From an uncultured Nocardioides sp. (GTDB lineage Bacteria; Actinomycetota; Actinomycetes; Propionibacteriales; Nocardioidaceae), in contig CADCUM010000094.1 of the NCBI GenBank assembly GCA_902805885.1, forward strand, positions 17,919 through 81,918: a DNA stretch of 64,000 nucleotides, given 5' to 3'. A program made the translations under genes and the position numbers. Below, in pieces: positions 7,490 through 15,859 of the stretch. Below the pieces are notes generated by a model. It did no database searches. It was not told the origin of the DNA and was given only the letters and a program-made list of their open reading frames with translations. Each line of letters starts with the position of its first letter. Position 1 is the stretch's first letter.

Positions 7490-8629
7490 GTGAGTGAGCA
7501 GGGCAGCACGCCGACCCCCCGGGCCATCGACGAGTTGAATCCCGAGGGCGTCGCCCGCAAGGTCCTCCTCGTCGCCGGCGCCGGTCGCAGCGGCACGAGC
7601 ACCCTCGCGGGGATCGTCTCCCGCCTCGGGATGCACGTCCCGCTGCCGGAGGTGCCGCCGGACGAGTCCAACCCTCGCGGCTTCAGCGAGCCGCAGTGGG
7701 TCGTCGACGTCCACGACGAGTGGCTCGCCGAGTCGCTCGTGCAGGTCAGCGACGCCCGCCCGAGCGCGTGGTTCGACACCGGCCGCATCGCCAGCCGGGA
7801 GCCTGCGCGCATCCGGGTGAGCGAGTGGCTCGAGCCGCACTTCGACGTGCATCCCGAGCTGGTCGTCAAGGACCCCCGGCTGAGCTGGTTCCTCGGCCTC
7901 TGGCGGGTGGCGGCGATCCGCACCGGCGCCACGCCCGTCTTCGCGACGATGCTGCGCCCTCCGGCCGAGGTGGTCGGCTCCAAGCAGAAGTACTACGCCA
8001 ACAAGCTCGGCTCCGCCCACCTCGCCGCGAGCTGGGTCAACATGCTCCTCCACACCGAGCGCGCCACCCGTCCCGCCGAGGGCAACGGCGACGGCGGCAC
8101 CGGCCGGGTCTTCGTCCGCTACGAGGACCTGCTCACCGACTGGGTCCGTACGACGATGGCGCTGGGCCAGGCCCTCGACCTCGAGACCATCGTGCACACG
8201 CGGAGCGACCAGATCCGCGAGGTGCACCGGTTCATCGACCCGACCCTGCGCCGCGTGACCGCGACCCTCGACGACCTCGGGCTCCCGCGACGGCTCCACG
8301 AGCTCACGGGCGAGACGTGGGCGCAGCTCGACCGCCTCGCGGACGAGGGTGGGGACACGCTCGAGGTGCGCGCGACCTTCGACCAGCTGCGCCAGGCCTA
8401 CACCGACCTCTACGAGGAGTCCGAGGCGATCAGCCGGTCGAGCGGCGTGCACGCGCGCCTCCAGGGCCGCCGCCAGGCGCTCGCCGAAGCAGCCGCGCCC
8501 GCCCCCCGGTCGATCGCCGACCGCGTCCCCCACGAGGTGCGCGCCGCGATCCCGCCGACCGTGCGCCGCGGCGTGCGCAAGGCGCTGGAGCGCGGCCGCG
8601 GCGGGTCCTCGGCGCGGGACGGCCAGTGA
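7490..8629 (+). CDS. Sulfotransferase-family protein
   Basis: The N-terminus has the P-loop-like PAPS-binding motif of sulfotransferases, VLLVAGAGRSGTSTLAGI at about residues 24-41, followed by LGMHVPLPEVPPDESNPRGF. A second typical region is FVRYEDLLTDW near residue 205. At 379 residues it is longer than a minimal sulfotransferase; the C-terminus is Ala/Arg-rich and basic. The family moves sulfate from PAPS to a carbohydrate or other acceptor, but the acceptor is unknown here. It overlaps the next glycosyltransferase by GTGA, so the two are likely made together and act on one surface polymer. Confidence 0.75.
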   Translation: MSEQGSTPTPRAIDELNPEGVARKVLLVAGAGRSGTSTLAGIVSRLGMHVPLPEVPPDESNPRGFSEPQWVVDVHDEWLAESLVQVSDARPSAWFDTGRIASREPARIRVSEWLEPHFDVHPELVVKDPRLSWFLGLWRVAAIRTGATPVFATMLRPPAEVVGSKQKYYANKLGSAHLAASWVNMLLHTERATRPAEGNGDGGTGRVFVRYEDLLTDWVRTTMALGQALDLETIVHTRSDQIREVHRFIDPTLRRVTATLDDLGLPRRLHELTGETWAQLDRLADEGGDTLEVRATFDQLRQAYTDLYEESEAISRSSGVHARLQGRRQALAEAAAPAPRSIADRVPHEVRAAIPPTVRRGVRKALERGRGGSSARDGQ

Positions 8630-9576
8630 CGGTCCCCGTCGGAGCCGGCCCCGGCATCACCAACATCGAGGGGCACACCGACTTCGACATCACCTGGCCC
8701 TGGCACCGCCCCGGCGGGCTGCGCCGCGGCGCGACGGCCGTGCTGCGGGTGAAGAACGAGGCGCCGGGGCTGCGCTTCGTGCTGCCGCCGCTCCTGCGCG
8801 CGTGCGACCACGTGCTCCTGGTCGACAACGGCTCCGACGACGGCACGGCCGACGAGGCGCTCCGGGTCGCAGCAGCCGCCGGGCTGGGGGAGAGGTTCAC
8901 GCTGCGCGAGTACCCCTTCTCCGTCGCGCGAGCGGGTGCGGAGCACCTGTCGGTCAACGAGCGCTCCGTGCACTCCCTGGCCTACTTCTACAACTGGTGC
9001 TTCTCCCACGTGACCACCCGCTACTCGTGGAAGTGGGACGGCGACATGGTCCTCACCACCGAGGGGGAGGTGTCCATGCACGACCTGTCGTGGCAGGTGG
9101 GGTCCGCCGACGCGGTCATCCGGTTCCCCCGTCACGGCCTCTACATCGAGTCCGAGCGCAGGGCCTACCTCGACCTCGGCCTCCGCAACATCGAGGAGTG
9201 GGGCTTCCCGATGGGCCCCGACTTCGTCTACGCCAAGGCGCCGGAGTGGGAGATCCGCACGACCCCCGACCGGATCGAGCAGTTCGCCCTCCCGCAGGGA
9301 CTGTGCGTGGAGCTGAAGTGGCTCGACGGCGACGAGTTCGCCCACTGGACCGACCCGGCGTCGTTCGCCACGTCGATCCGCAACCGCCGCAAGCGCCGCG
9401 AGTGGCTGGTCTGGAACGCCCTCCAGGAGGGCCAGGTCCCCGAGGGCGTCGTGGCGATCGAGGCCCCGGACGGCGTGCACGTGGTCGACCACGTCACCCA
9501 CGACTGGCTGCCCCGGGCGCCGCGACCGTTCGTGGTCGACGACCCCGACCACGCGAAGATCCACCTCCGCGCCTGA
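8626..9576 (+). CDS. Family 2 glycosyltransferase (second)
   Basis: 316 residues from a GTG overlapping the sulfotransferase stop; the much longer ORF in the track is a shadow upstream of this point. GT2 features are TAVLRVKNEAPGLRFVLP, LLVDNGSDDGTADEAL near residue 64 and WKWDGDMVLTTEGE, where DGD is the probable metal-binding DXD. The fold resembles glycosyltransferases fused or linked to sulfotransferase operons. There is no signal peptide or membrane segment, so it is cytosolic or membrane-associated. Donor and acceptor are unknown. Confidence 0.78.
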   Translation: MTVPVGAGPGITNIEGHTDFDITWPWHRPGGLRRGATAVLRVKNEAPGLRFVLPPLLRACDHVLLVDNGSDDGTADEALRVAAAAGLGERFTLREYPFSVARAGAEHLSVNERSVHSLAYFYNWCFSHVTTRYSWKWDGDMVLTTEGEVSMHDLSWQVGSADAVIRFPRHGLYIESERRAYLDLGLRNIEEWGFPMGPDFVYAKAPEWEIRTTPDRIEQFALPQGLCVELKWLDGDEFAHWTDPASFATSIRNRRKRREWLVWNALQEGQVPEGVVAIEAPDGVHVVDHVTHDWLPRAPRPFVVDDPDHAKIHLRA

Positions 9577-9662
9577 CCCGCCCAGGCGGCGGCCGGAGTG
9601 GCGTGCGTCACGCGGCCGTTCCGTTCCCGCGCCGGAGCGTGCGGCGTACGCTCGGCGGTGAT

Positions 9663-9690
9663 CGAGTAGATCGGTACCCGAGTGGATCGG
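9663..9690. repeat. Two 12-bp direct repeats before the pan/nad block
   Basis: CGAGTAGATCGG and CGAGTGGATCGG differ at one base and are spaced 16 bp start to start, 21 bp upstream of the DUF2520 gene. They could be a regulator site; no other support. Confidence 0.3.
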
Positions 9691-9710
9691 GACTGAAACG
9701 AAGGGTCACC

Positions 9711-10643
9711 ATGACGCAGCCCCTCACGGTGGGTGTCGTCGGCGCTGGTCGCGTCGGCGCCGTCCTCGCCGCCACGCTCCGCTCCGCGGGCCACGACGTC
9801 GTCGCCGCCGCCGGTGAGTCCGACGCCAGCCGCCGCCGGATCACCGAGCTGCTGCCCGGCGTCCCGGTCACCAAGCCCAGCGACGCCGCCCGGCGCAGCG
9901 ACCTGCTGCTGCTGACCGTCCCCGACGACATGCTCGGCAACGTGGTGGCGATGCTCAGCGCCAGCGGCGCGATCCGGGCCGGGCAGGTCGTCGTGCACAC
10001 GTCCGGCCGCCACGGCCTCGCGGTGCTCGCCCCGGCCGCCGCGGTCGGGGCCCGGACGATCGCCCTCCACCCGGCCATGACCTTCACCGGCACCGAGGTC
10101 GACCTCCCGCGGCTCGTCGGCTGCGTCTTCGGCGTGACCGCCCCTCCGGCCGAGCGCGCGCTCACCGAGTCGCTGGTCGCCGACCTCGGCGGCCGTACGA
10201 CGTGGGTGGCCGAGGAGCTGCGCACGCTCTACCACGCCGGGCTCGCCCACGGCGCCAACCACCTCGTCACGCTGGTCACGCAGGCGATGGAGCTGCTGTC
10301 GGCCACCGGCGCCGAGGACCCGGCCGCCACCCTGCGGCCGCTGCTCACCGCCGCTCTCGACAACGCCCTCGCCGACGGCGACGCCGCGCTGACCGGGCCC
10401 ATCGTCCGCGGCGACGTCGAGACCGTGCGTGCCCACCTCGCCGACATCCGGCTGACCGCGCCGCACACGCTGCCGTCGTACGTCGCGATGGCGCGCGCGA
10501 CGCTCGACCGGGTCGTCACCGACGGCCGGCTGCTGCCGATCCGTGCCGCCAGCATCGCCGCGGCCCTCGACGCCGCCGAGTCGGGTGCGCAGCCCGTCGC
10601 ACCGCCCGCGGGGCCGCGCACTCGACTGGACCGTTCTCGGTGA
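9711..10643 (+). CDS. Rossmann-fold DUF2520 oxidoreductase, possible ketopantoate reductase
   Basis: Start ATG at 9711 follows GAAACGAAGGG. The protein (310 residues) begins with a dinucleotide-binding motif, [14 protein letters not shown], has a second strand [15 protein letters not shown], and a central [10 protein letters not shown] segment typical of the two-domain Rossmann-like/DUF2520 family (COG5495). Its stop overlaps panC by GTGA and panD follows, so it is co-transcribed with two pantothenate genes, while no panE or ilvC is in the window. Some proteins of this general type act as alternative ketopantoate reductases (PanG); that role is my inference from context. The track's longer ORF is an upstream shadow. 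Confidence 0.75.
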   Translation: MTQPLTVGVVGAGRVGAVLAATLRSAGHDVVAAAGESDASRRRITELLPGVPVTKPSDAARRSDLLLLTVPDDMLGNVVAMLSASGAIRAGQVVVHTSGRHGLAVLAPAAAVGARTIALHPAMTFTGTEVDLPRLVGCVFGVTAPPAERALTESLVADLGGRTTWVAEELRTLYHAGLAHGANHLVTLVTQAMELLSATGAEDPAATLRPLLTAALDNALADGDAALTGPIVRGDVETVRAHLADIRLTAPHTLPSYVAMARATLDRVVTDGRLLPIRAASIAAALDAAESGAQPVAPPAGPRTRLDRSR

Positions 10644-11554
10644 ACCAGGCCCCCCGCCTCGCGAGCACCCGCGAGGAGCTGGCCGCGCTGCTCGCGGACG
10701 GCCGTCGTGCCGGCGAGCGCGTCGCGCTCGTCCCGACCATGGGTGCGCTCCACGAGGGGCACGCCAGCCTGATGCGGACCGCCCGGGCCGCCACGGCGGG
10801 GCCGGTCGTGGTCAGCGTCTTCGTCAACCCCATGCAGTTCTCCCCGACCGAGGACCTCGACCGCTACCCCCGGACCCTCGACGCCGACCGGGGGGTCTGC
10901 GCCGACGAGGGCGTCGACGTGGTGTTCGCGCCGGCCGTCGACGAGGTCTATCCCGGCGGCTTCTCCCACGACGGCCCGGCGGGCGTCACCGTCGACCCGG
11001 GACGGCTCGGCACGGTCCTGGAGGGGGAGAGCAGGCCGGGCCACTTCGCCGGCGTGCTGACCGTCGTCGCCAAGCTCTTCGGCCTCGTCCGGCCGGACCT
11101 GGCGGTCTTCGGCGAGAAGGACTACCAGCAGCTCGTGCTGATCCGCCGGATGGTGGCCGACCTGTGCCTCGGCATCGAGGTCGTGGCCGGCGAGACCGTG
11201 CGGGAGGCCGACGGTCTCGCGCTCTCCAGCCGCAACCGCTACCTCGACGACGACGGCCGCCGGGTCGCGGGCACGTTGAGCCGCGCGCTGCGGGCGGCGC
11301 AGGAGCGGGCGTCGTACGGCGTCCCGGCGGCGCGGTGGGCCGCGATGAGCGTCCTCAAGGGCGAGCCCGGGCTGGACCTCGACTACCTCGCGCTCACCGG
11401 TCCCGACCTCGGCGAGCCGCCGGAGACCGGCGAGGGGCGGGTGCTCGTGGCGGCCCGCGTCGGCAGCACCCGGCTCATCGACAACATGCCCTTGACCCTC
11501 AGCACGGCGGACACCCCTACCGGGGGCCCGACCACCACGGAGAGGAGCAGCTGA
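10640..11554 (+). CDS. panC: Pantothenate synthetase (pantoate-beta-alanine ligase)
   Basis: PanC joins pantoate and beta-alanine with ATP to give pantothenate. Hallmarks are [15 protein letters not shown] near residue 32 (HIGH-like nucleotide-binding motif), [37 protein letters not shown] and [10 protein letters not shown]. At 304 residues it matches the family. GTG start, overlapping the preceding stop. The ATG of panD overlaps its own stop, so PanD, which makes the beta-alanine substrate, is coupled to it. Confidence 0.96.
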   Translation: MNQAPRLASTREELAALLADGRRAGERVALVPTMGALHEGHASLMRTARAATAGPVVVSVFVNPMQFSPTEDLDRYPRTLDADRGVCADEGVDVVFAPAVDEVYPGGFSHDGPAGVTVDPGRLGTVLEGESRPGHFAGVLTVVAKLFGLVRPDLAVFGEKDYQQLVLIRRMVADLCLGIEVVAGETVREADGLALSSRNRYLDDDGRRVAGTLSRALRAAQERASYGVPAARWAAMSVLKGEPGLDLDYLALTGPDLGEPPETGEGRVLVAARVGSTRLIDNMPLTLSTADTPTGGPTTTERSS

Positions 11555-11970
11555 TGCTGCGCACGATGATGAAGTCCAAGATCCACCGGGCGACCGTCAC
11601 GCAGGCGGACCTCCACTACGTCGGCTCGGTGACCGTCGACGAGGACCTGCTCGACGCCGCCGACCTCCTGCCCGGCGAGCTGGTGCACATCGTCGACGTG
11701 ACCAACGGCGCGCGCCTGGAGACGTACACGATCGCCGGCGAGCGGGGCTCCGGCGTCATCGGCATCAACGGCGCCGCGGCGCGGCTCGTGCACCCCGGCG
11801 ACGTCGTCATCCTCATCGGCTACGCCCAGATGGAGACCGCCGAGGCGAAGGAGCTGAAGCCGCACGTCGTCTTCGTCGACGCCGAGAACAAGGTCATGGG
11901 CACGGGCTTCGACCCCGCCGAGACGTACGGCGACTCCTCGCTGACCCGCGGCGACGTCCTCACTCGGTAG
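11554..11970 (+). CDS. panD: Aspartate 1-decarboxylase precursor
   Basis: PanD decarboxylates aspartate to beta-alanine for PanC. The chain begins [20 protein letters not shown] and carries the self-cleavage site YVGS with Gly24-Ser25; Ser25 becomes the pyruvoyl group. The core includes [19 protein letters not shown]. 138 residues is normal for actinobacterial PanD. The start is fixed by the ATGA overlap with panC and the conserved distance to Gly24-Ser25. The track hides this gene inside a longer shadow ORF. Confidence 0.96.
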   Translation: MLRTMMKSKIHRATVTQADLHYVGSVTVDEDLLDAADLLPGELVHIVDVTNGARLETYTIAGERGSGVIGINGAAARLVHPGDVVILIGYAQMETAEAKELKPHVVFVDAENKVMGTGFDPAETYGDSSLTRGDVLTR

Positions 11971-11973
11971 CCT
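11968..11973 (+). promoter_or_regulatory. Possible -10 box for nadB
   Basis: TAGCCT overlaps the panD stop and lies 6 nt before the nadB ATG. It would give nadB a leaderless start inside the operon; read-through from panD is equally possible. Confidence 0.35.
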
Positions 11974-11979
11974 GCCCGG

Positions 11980-13677
11980 ATGCCCCAGACCGCCGCGGAC
12001 GACGCCGGCCCCGCCGAGGTGCCTGCCCGGCTCACAGCGCCTGCTCCCGGCTGGGTGACACGCGCGGACGTCGTGGTCGTCGGCTCGGGGATCGCGGGGC
12101 TCACCGCCGCGCTGCGCATCCACGCGGAGGACCCGTCGCTGCACCTGCTCGTCGTCACCAAGGACGTGCTGGCAGCCGGGTCCACGCAGTGGGCGCAGGG
12201 CGGCATCGCGGCCGCACTCGGCCCCGGCGACACCCCGGAGCAGCACGAGCACGACACCCTCGTCGCCGGTGCGGGAGCCTGTGACGTCGACGCGGTCAGG
12301 GTCCTCGTCGGCGAGGGCCCCGACGCCGTGCGCGAGCTGATCGCGCTCGGCACCGAGTTCGACCTGCACCCCGACGGCGAGCTGTCGCTCACCCGGGAGG
12401 GCGGGCACCTCCGCGACCGGATCGCGCACGCCGGCGGCGACGCCACGGGCGCGGAGATCCAGCGCGCCCTCATCGCCGCGGTGGAGCGGGCGCCGGAGAT
12501 CGAGGTGGTCCAGCACGCCCTGGCCGTCGACCTGCTCCTCGCCGCCGGCGGCGGGGTCGCCGGGGTCACCCTCCACGTCCTCGGCGAGGGTCAGCACGAC
12601 GGGGTCGGGGCCGTCCACTGCCGCGCGGTGGTGCTGGCGTCCGGCGGGCTGGGCCAGGTCTTCTCCCAGTCCACCAACCCCAGCGTCGCCACCGGCGACG
12701 GGATGGCGCTCGCCCTCCGGGCCGGGGCGGTGGTCCGCGACCTCGAGTTCGTCCAGTTCCACCCCACGGTGATGTGGCTGGGCCCCGAGTCCCAGGGGCA
12801 GCAGCCGCTGATCTCCGAGGCGGTGCGCGGCGAGGGCGCGTTCCTCGTCGACTTCGAGGGCACCCGGTTCATGCAGGGCCAGCACGAGCTCGCCGACCTC
12901 GCACCGCGCGACGTCGTGGCCAAGGCGATCACACGTCGGATGATCGAGACCGGCCGCCCTCACATGTGGCTCGACGCCCGCCACCTCGGCGAGGAGTTCT
13001 GGGAGCGGCGGTTCCCGACCATCCTGGCGGTCTGCCGCCAGCACGGCGTCGACCCCGTGACGGAGCTGATCCCGGTGGCGCCCGCCCAGCACTACGCCTC
13101 GGGCGGCGTCGCCACCGACCTGTGGGGCCGCTCCAGCGTCCCGGGCCTGTACGCCACGGGCGAGGTCGCCTGCTCCGGCGTGCACGGCGCCAACCGGCTC
13201 GCCTCCAACTCGCTGCTCGAGGGCCTCGTGTTCTCCCGGCGGATCGCTGCGGTGCTCCCCGGGGAGCTGCGCCCGTGGGCCGACCCGGCGCCGGACCACC
13301 GCCCACCCGGGCTGCTGTCGGGCGGCCTGCGGCGGACGCTGCAGGAGACGATGACCGCCCGCGTCGGCGTCCTGCGGCACGAGGCCGGGCTCGCACAGGC
13401 GCAGGACGAGCTCCGCGCCGTCGACCGGGGACCCGCCGAGCCCGGCACGCCGGCGTGGGAGACCACCAACCTCCACACGCTGTGCGTCGCCCTCGCGGCC
13501 GCCGCCCGGATGCGCACCGAGACCCGCGGGTCCCACTGGCGCGAGGACTTCCCCGACCGCGACGACGCCCGCCCGGGCCACGTCGACTCGTGGCTGGAGC
13601 TCGGGACCGGCCTCGTCCGCTCGGTGTGGCAGCCGGCGCCCGCCACCGATCCGTCCGTCCAGGAGGTCTCCGCATGA
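11980..13677 (+). CDS. nadB: L-aspartate oxidase
   Basis: NadB is a flavoprotein oxidising aspartate to iminoaspartate, the first step of de novo NAD synthesis. The FAD dinucleotide fold appears near residue 29 (VVVVGSGIAGLTAALR), then STQWAQGGIAAALGPGD near 67, the active-site stretch DLEFVQFHPTVM near 251 and ATGEVACSGVHGANRLASNS near 389. 565 residues fits. The second NAD enzyme quinolinate synthase (NadA) is not in the window. nadC follows with an ATGA overlap. Confidence 0.96.
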   Translation: MPQTAADDAGPAEVPARLTAPAPGWVTRADVVVVGSGIAGLTAALRIHAEDPSLHLLVVTKDVLAAGSTQWAQGGIAAALGPGDTPEQHEHDTLVAGAGACDVDAVRVLVGEGPDAVRELIALGTEFDLHPDGELSLTREGGHLRDRIAHAGGDATGAEIQRALIAAVERAPEIEVVQHALAVDLLLAAGGGVAGVTLHVLGEGQHDGVGAVHCRAVVLASGGLGQVFSQSTNPSVATGDGMALALRAGAVVRDLEFVQFHPTVMWLGPESQGQQPLISEAVRGEGAFLVDFEGTRFMQGQHELADLAPRDVVAKAITRRMIETGRPHMWLDARHLGEEFWERRFPTILAVCRQHGVDPVTELIPVAPAQHYASGGVATDLWGRSSVPGLYATGEVACSGVHGANRLASNSLLEGLVFSRRIAAVLPGELRPWADPAPDHRPPGLLSGGLRRTLQETMTARVGVLRHEAGLAQAQDELRAVDRGPAEPGTPAWETTNLHTLCVALAAAARMRTETRGSHWREDFPDRDDARPGHVDSWLELGTGLVRSVWQPAPATDPSVQEVSA

Positions 13678-14576
13678 CGTCCCTCTCCGCCGTCCCCGGC
13701 GCCCTCCTCGACGAGCTCCGCGACGCCGGCCTGGATCCCGAGCACGTCCGGTCGGTCATCGGGACGGCGCTGGGCGAGGACCTGCCCGACGGCGCGCCGG
13801 ACCCCACCAGCTGGGCGACGATCGCCGAGGACGCCCGCGGTGAGGCGGTCCTCGCCGCTCGGGAGCCCGGGGTCGTCGCGGGGCTGGGGATCGCGGCGCT
13901 GGTCTTCCACACCGTCGTGCCGGAGGTCGAGGTCACCGACCGGGTGCCCGACGGGACCACGGTGGACCGCGGTGACGTCGTGATGCGCGTCGCCGGGCGC
14001 ACGCGCGGCCTCCTGGTCGCTGAGCGCACGGCACTCAACCTGGCCTGCCACCTCTCCGGCGTCGCGACCGCGACGGCACGCTGGGTCGAGGCCCTCGACG
14101 GCACGCCGACGCGGGTGCTCGACACCCGCAAGACGCTCCCGGGACTCCGCGCCCTCCAGAAGTACGCCGTGCGGTGCGGTGGTGGGGTCAACCACCGCCT
14201 CGGCCTCCACGACATGGCGATGGTCAAGGACAACCACGTCATCGCCGCCGGCGGCGTGCTCCCCGCGCTGACCGCGCTCCGCCGGGACTTCCCCGGACTG
14301 CCGGTCGAGGTCGAGGTGACCACGCTCGACCAGCTCGACGAGCTCCTCGCGCTGCCCGAGCCCCCGGACCGCGTGCTGCTCGACAACATGAGCGACGAGC
14401 TGATGGCCGAGGCGGTCCGCCGTACGGCGGGACGCGTGCCGCTCGAGGCCAGCGGCGGGATCACCCTCGACCGGGCGCCCCGCATCGGGGCCACCGGCGT
14501 CGACTTCGTCTCCGTGGGGGCACTGACCCATTCCGTCACGGTCTTCGACATCGGGATGGACCTGGTGGAGCCGTGA
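13674..14576 (+). CDS. nadC: Nicotinate-nucleotide pyrophosphorylase (quinolinate phosphoribosyltransferase)
   Basis: NadC converts quinolinate and PRPP to nicotinate mononucleotide. The family signature is clear: ERTALNLACHLSGVAT, VLDTRKTLPGLRALQKYAVRCGGG near residue 142, HRLGLHDMAMVKDNH and LEASGGITLDRA near the end. 300 residues. The ATG is preceded by AGGAGG and overlaps the nadB stop. coaX overlaps its end by GTGA, linking NAD and CoA synthesis in one transcript. The longer ORF in the track is an artefact upstream. Confidence 0.96.
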   Translation: MTSLSAVPGALLDELRDAGLDPEHVRSVIGTALGEDLPDGAPDPTSWATIAEDARGEAVLAAREPGVVAGLGIAALVFHTVVPEVEVTDRVPDGTTVDRGDVVMRVAGRTRGLLVAERTALNLACHLSGVATATARWVEALDGTPTRVLDTRKTLPGLRALQKYAVRCGGGVNHRLGLHDMAMVKDNHVIAAGGVLPALTALRRDFPGLPVEVEVTTLDQLDELLALPEPPDRVLLDNMSDELMAEAVRRTAGRVPLEASGGITLDRAPRIGATGVDFVSVGALTHSVTVFDIGMDLVEP

Positions 14577-15343
14577 CGCTGCTCGCCGCCGACATCGGCA
14601 ACAGCCACACCTCCCTGGGCCTGCTGGACGGCGACGAGGTCACGGACGACTGGCGGGTCGCGACCGACGAGCGCCGGACCGCCGACGAGTGGGCGGTCCT
14701 GGTGCGCGGGCTCCTCGGCGACCGGGACGCCGACGTCGACGGGGTGGCCGTCTGCGCCACGGTGCCGGCGGTCCTCCACGAGTGGCGCGACATGCTCGCG
14801 CGCCACTTCGGCGACGTCCGGGCCGTCGTCGTCGAGCCGGGGGTGCGCACCGGGATCCCGGTCCTCACCGACCACCCGCGCGAGGTGGGCGCCGACCGCA
14901 TCGTCAACTCGCTGGCCGCGGCCACGCTCCACGGCGGTCCGGCGATCGTCGTCGACTTCGGCACGGCCACGACGTTCGACGTGGTCAACGCCCGCGGTCA
15001 GTACGTCGGCGGCGCCATCTGCGCCGGCATCGAGATCTCCCTCGACGCCCTGGGCCGTCGCGGCGCGCAGCTGCGCAAGGTCGAGCTCGTGCGTCCGCGG
15101 TCGGTGATCGCCCGCAACACCGTCGAGGCGCTCCAGTCGGGAATGATCTTCGGCGTCGCCGCCCAGGTCGAGGGGCTGGTCGCTCGGATGGTCGCCGAGC
15201 TGGGGGAGGACCCGGGAGACGTCGCGGTCATCGCCACCGGCCACCTCGCGCCGCTGCTCCTCGACGACTGCCACTGCTTCACGGTCCACGCCCCGTGGCT
15301 CACCCTCCAAGGGCTCCGGATGGTGTTCGAGCGGAACTCCTGA
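14573..15343 (+). CDS. coaX: Type III pantothenate kinase
   Basis: CoaX phosphorylates pantothenate, the first step from pantothenate to CoA, so it uses the product of panC upstream. It has the ASKHA-type motifs of type III kinases: LLAADIGNSHTSLGL at the N-terminus (phosphate-1, usually DIGNT; here Ser), PREVGADRIVNSLAA near 103 and AIVVDFGTATTFDVV near 124, then GGAICAGIEISLDAL. 256 residues, GTG start. It ends the cofactor operon; an A+T-rich gap precedes lsr2. Confidence 0.94.
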   Translation: MTLLAADIGNSHTSLGLLDGDEVTDDWRVATDERRTADEWAVLVRGLLGDRDADVDGVAVCATVPAVLHEWRDMLARHFGDVRAVVVEPGVRTGIPVLTDHPREVGADRIVNSLAAATLHGGPAIVVDFGTATTFDVVNARGQYVGGAICAGIEISLDALGRRGAQLRKVELVRPRSVIARNTVEALQSGMIFGVAAQVEGLVARMVAELGEDPGDVAVIATGHLAPLLLDDCHCFTVHAPWLTLQGLRMVFERNS

Positions 15344-15486
15344 CGCGTTTCCTGCATCAATCGTTCGGTAAAGCAATTCGACGAATTCGCGGATGATTGG
15401 GACAAACGCATCAATTGCGCAACAATAGGAATCCGCGCATCCCCTGAAACGTTCCGCGCGATCCCCCGCAGGTGAAAGAGGTATTC
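15344..15486. promoter_or_regulatory. A+T-rich lsr2 upstream region
   Basis: Bases 15361-15420 contain 29 G+C of 60, far below the surrounding coding sequence. Lsr2-type proteins bind A+T-rich DNA, so this may be the lsr2 promoter and an autoregulatory site. It includes the palindrome TTGCGCAA. I could not fix one -35/-10 pair with confidence. Confidence 0.5.
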
Positions 15487-15831
15487 ATGGCACAGAAAGT
15501 GAACATCGTCCTCGTCGACGATCTCGACGGATCGGAAGCGAGCGAGAGCGTCTCCTTCGGCCTCGACGGCACGTCGTACGAGATCGACCTCAACGACGCC
15601 AACGCCGCCGCACTCCGCGAGGCGCTGTCCGGCTACGTGGGCCACGCCCGCAAGGTCTCGTCGGGCGGCTCGCGCCGCTCGGGCTCACGCCGTTCCGGCG
15701 GCGGCTCGACCAGCAACGCGTCGTCCAACACCCGCGCCGTGCGCGAGTGGGCCCGGGAGAACGGGTACGAGGTCTCTGAGCGCGGCCGCATCTCGGCCGA
15801 CGTCCAGCAGGCCTACGACGCGGCCCACTGA
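15487..15831 (+). CDS. lsr2: Lsr2, nucleoid-associated H-NS-like protein
   Basis: Lsr2 is an actinobacterial xenogeneic silencer that bridges A+T-rich DNA. The N-terminal dimerisation part (KVNIVLVDDLDGSEASESVSFGLDG) and the C-terminal DNA-binding part (AVREWARENGYEVSERGRI, containing the AT-hook-like R-G-R) are both intact, joined by a basic Ser/Gly/Arg linker. 114 residues. I use the ATG at 15487, six bases after AAGAGG, not the in-frame GTG at 15472. It lies between the CoA/NAD operon and clpC, as in related genomes. Confidence 0.95.
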   Translation: MAQKVNIVLVDDLDGSEASESVSFGLDGTSYEIDLNDANAAALREALSGYVGHARKVSSGGSRRSGSRRSGGGSTSNASSNTRAVREWARENGYEVSERGRISADVQQAYDAAH

Positions 15832-15859
15832 GCCGAGTCGCGACGCGACCGAGGGGGCG

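Noticed and set aside
12929-15376. 815-residue minus-strand ORF over nadB, nadC and coaX
   Set aside because: No recognisable motif; it mirrors three certain genes on the plus strand.
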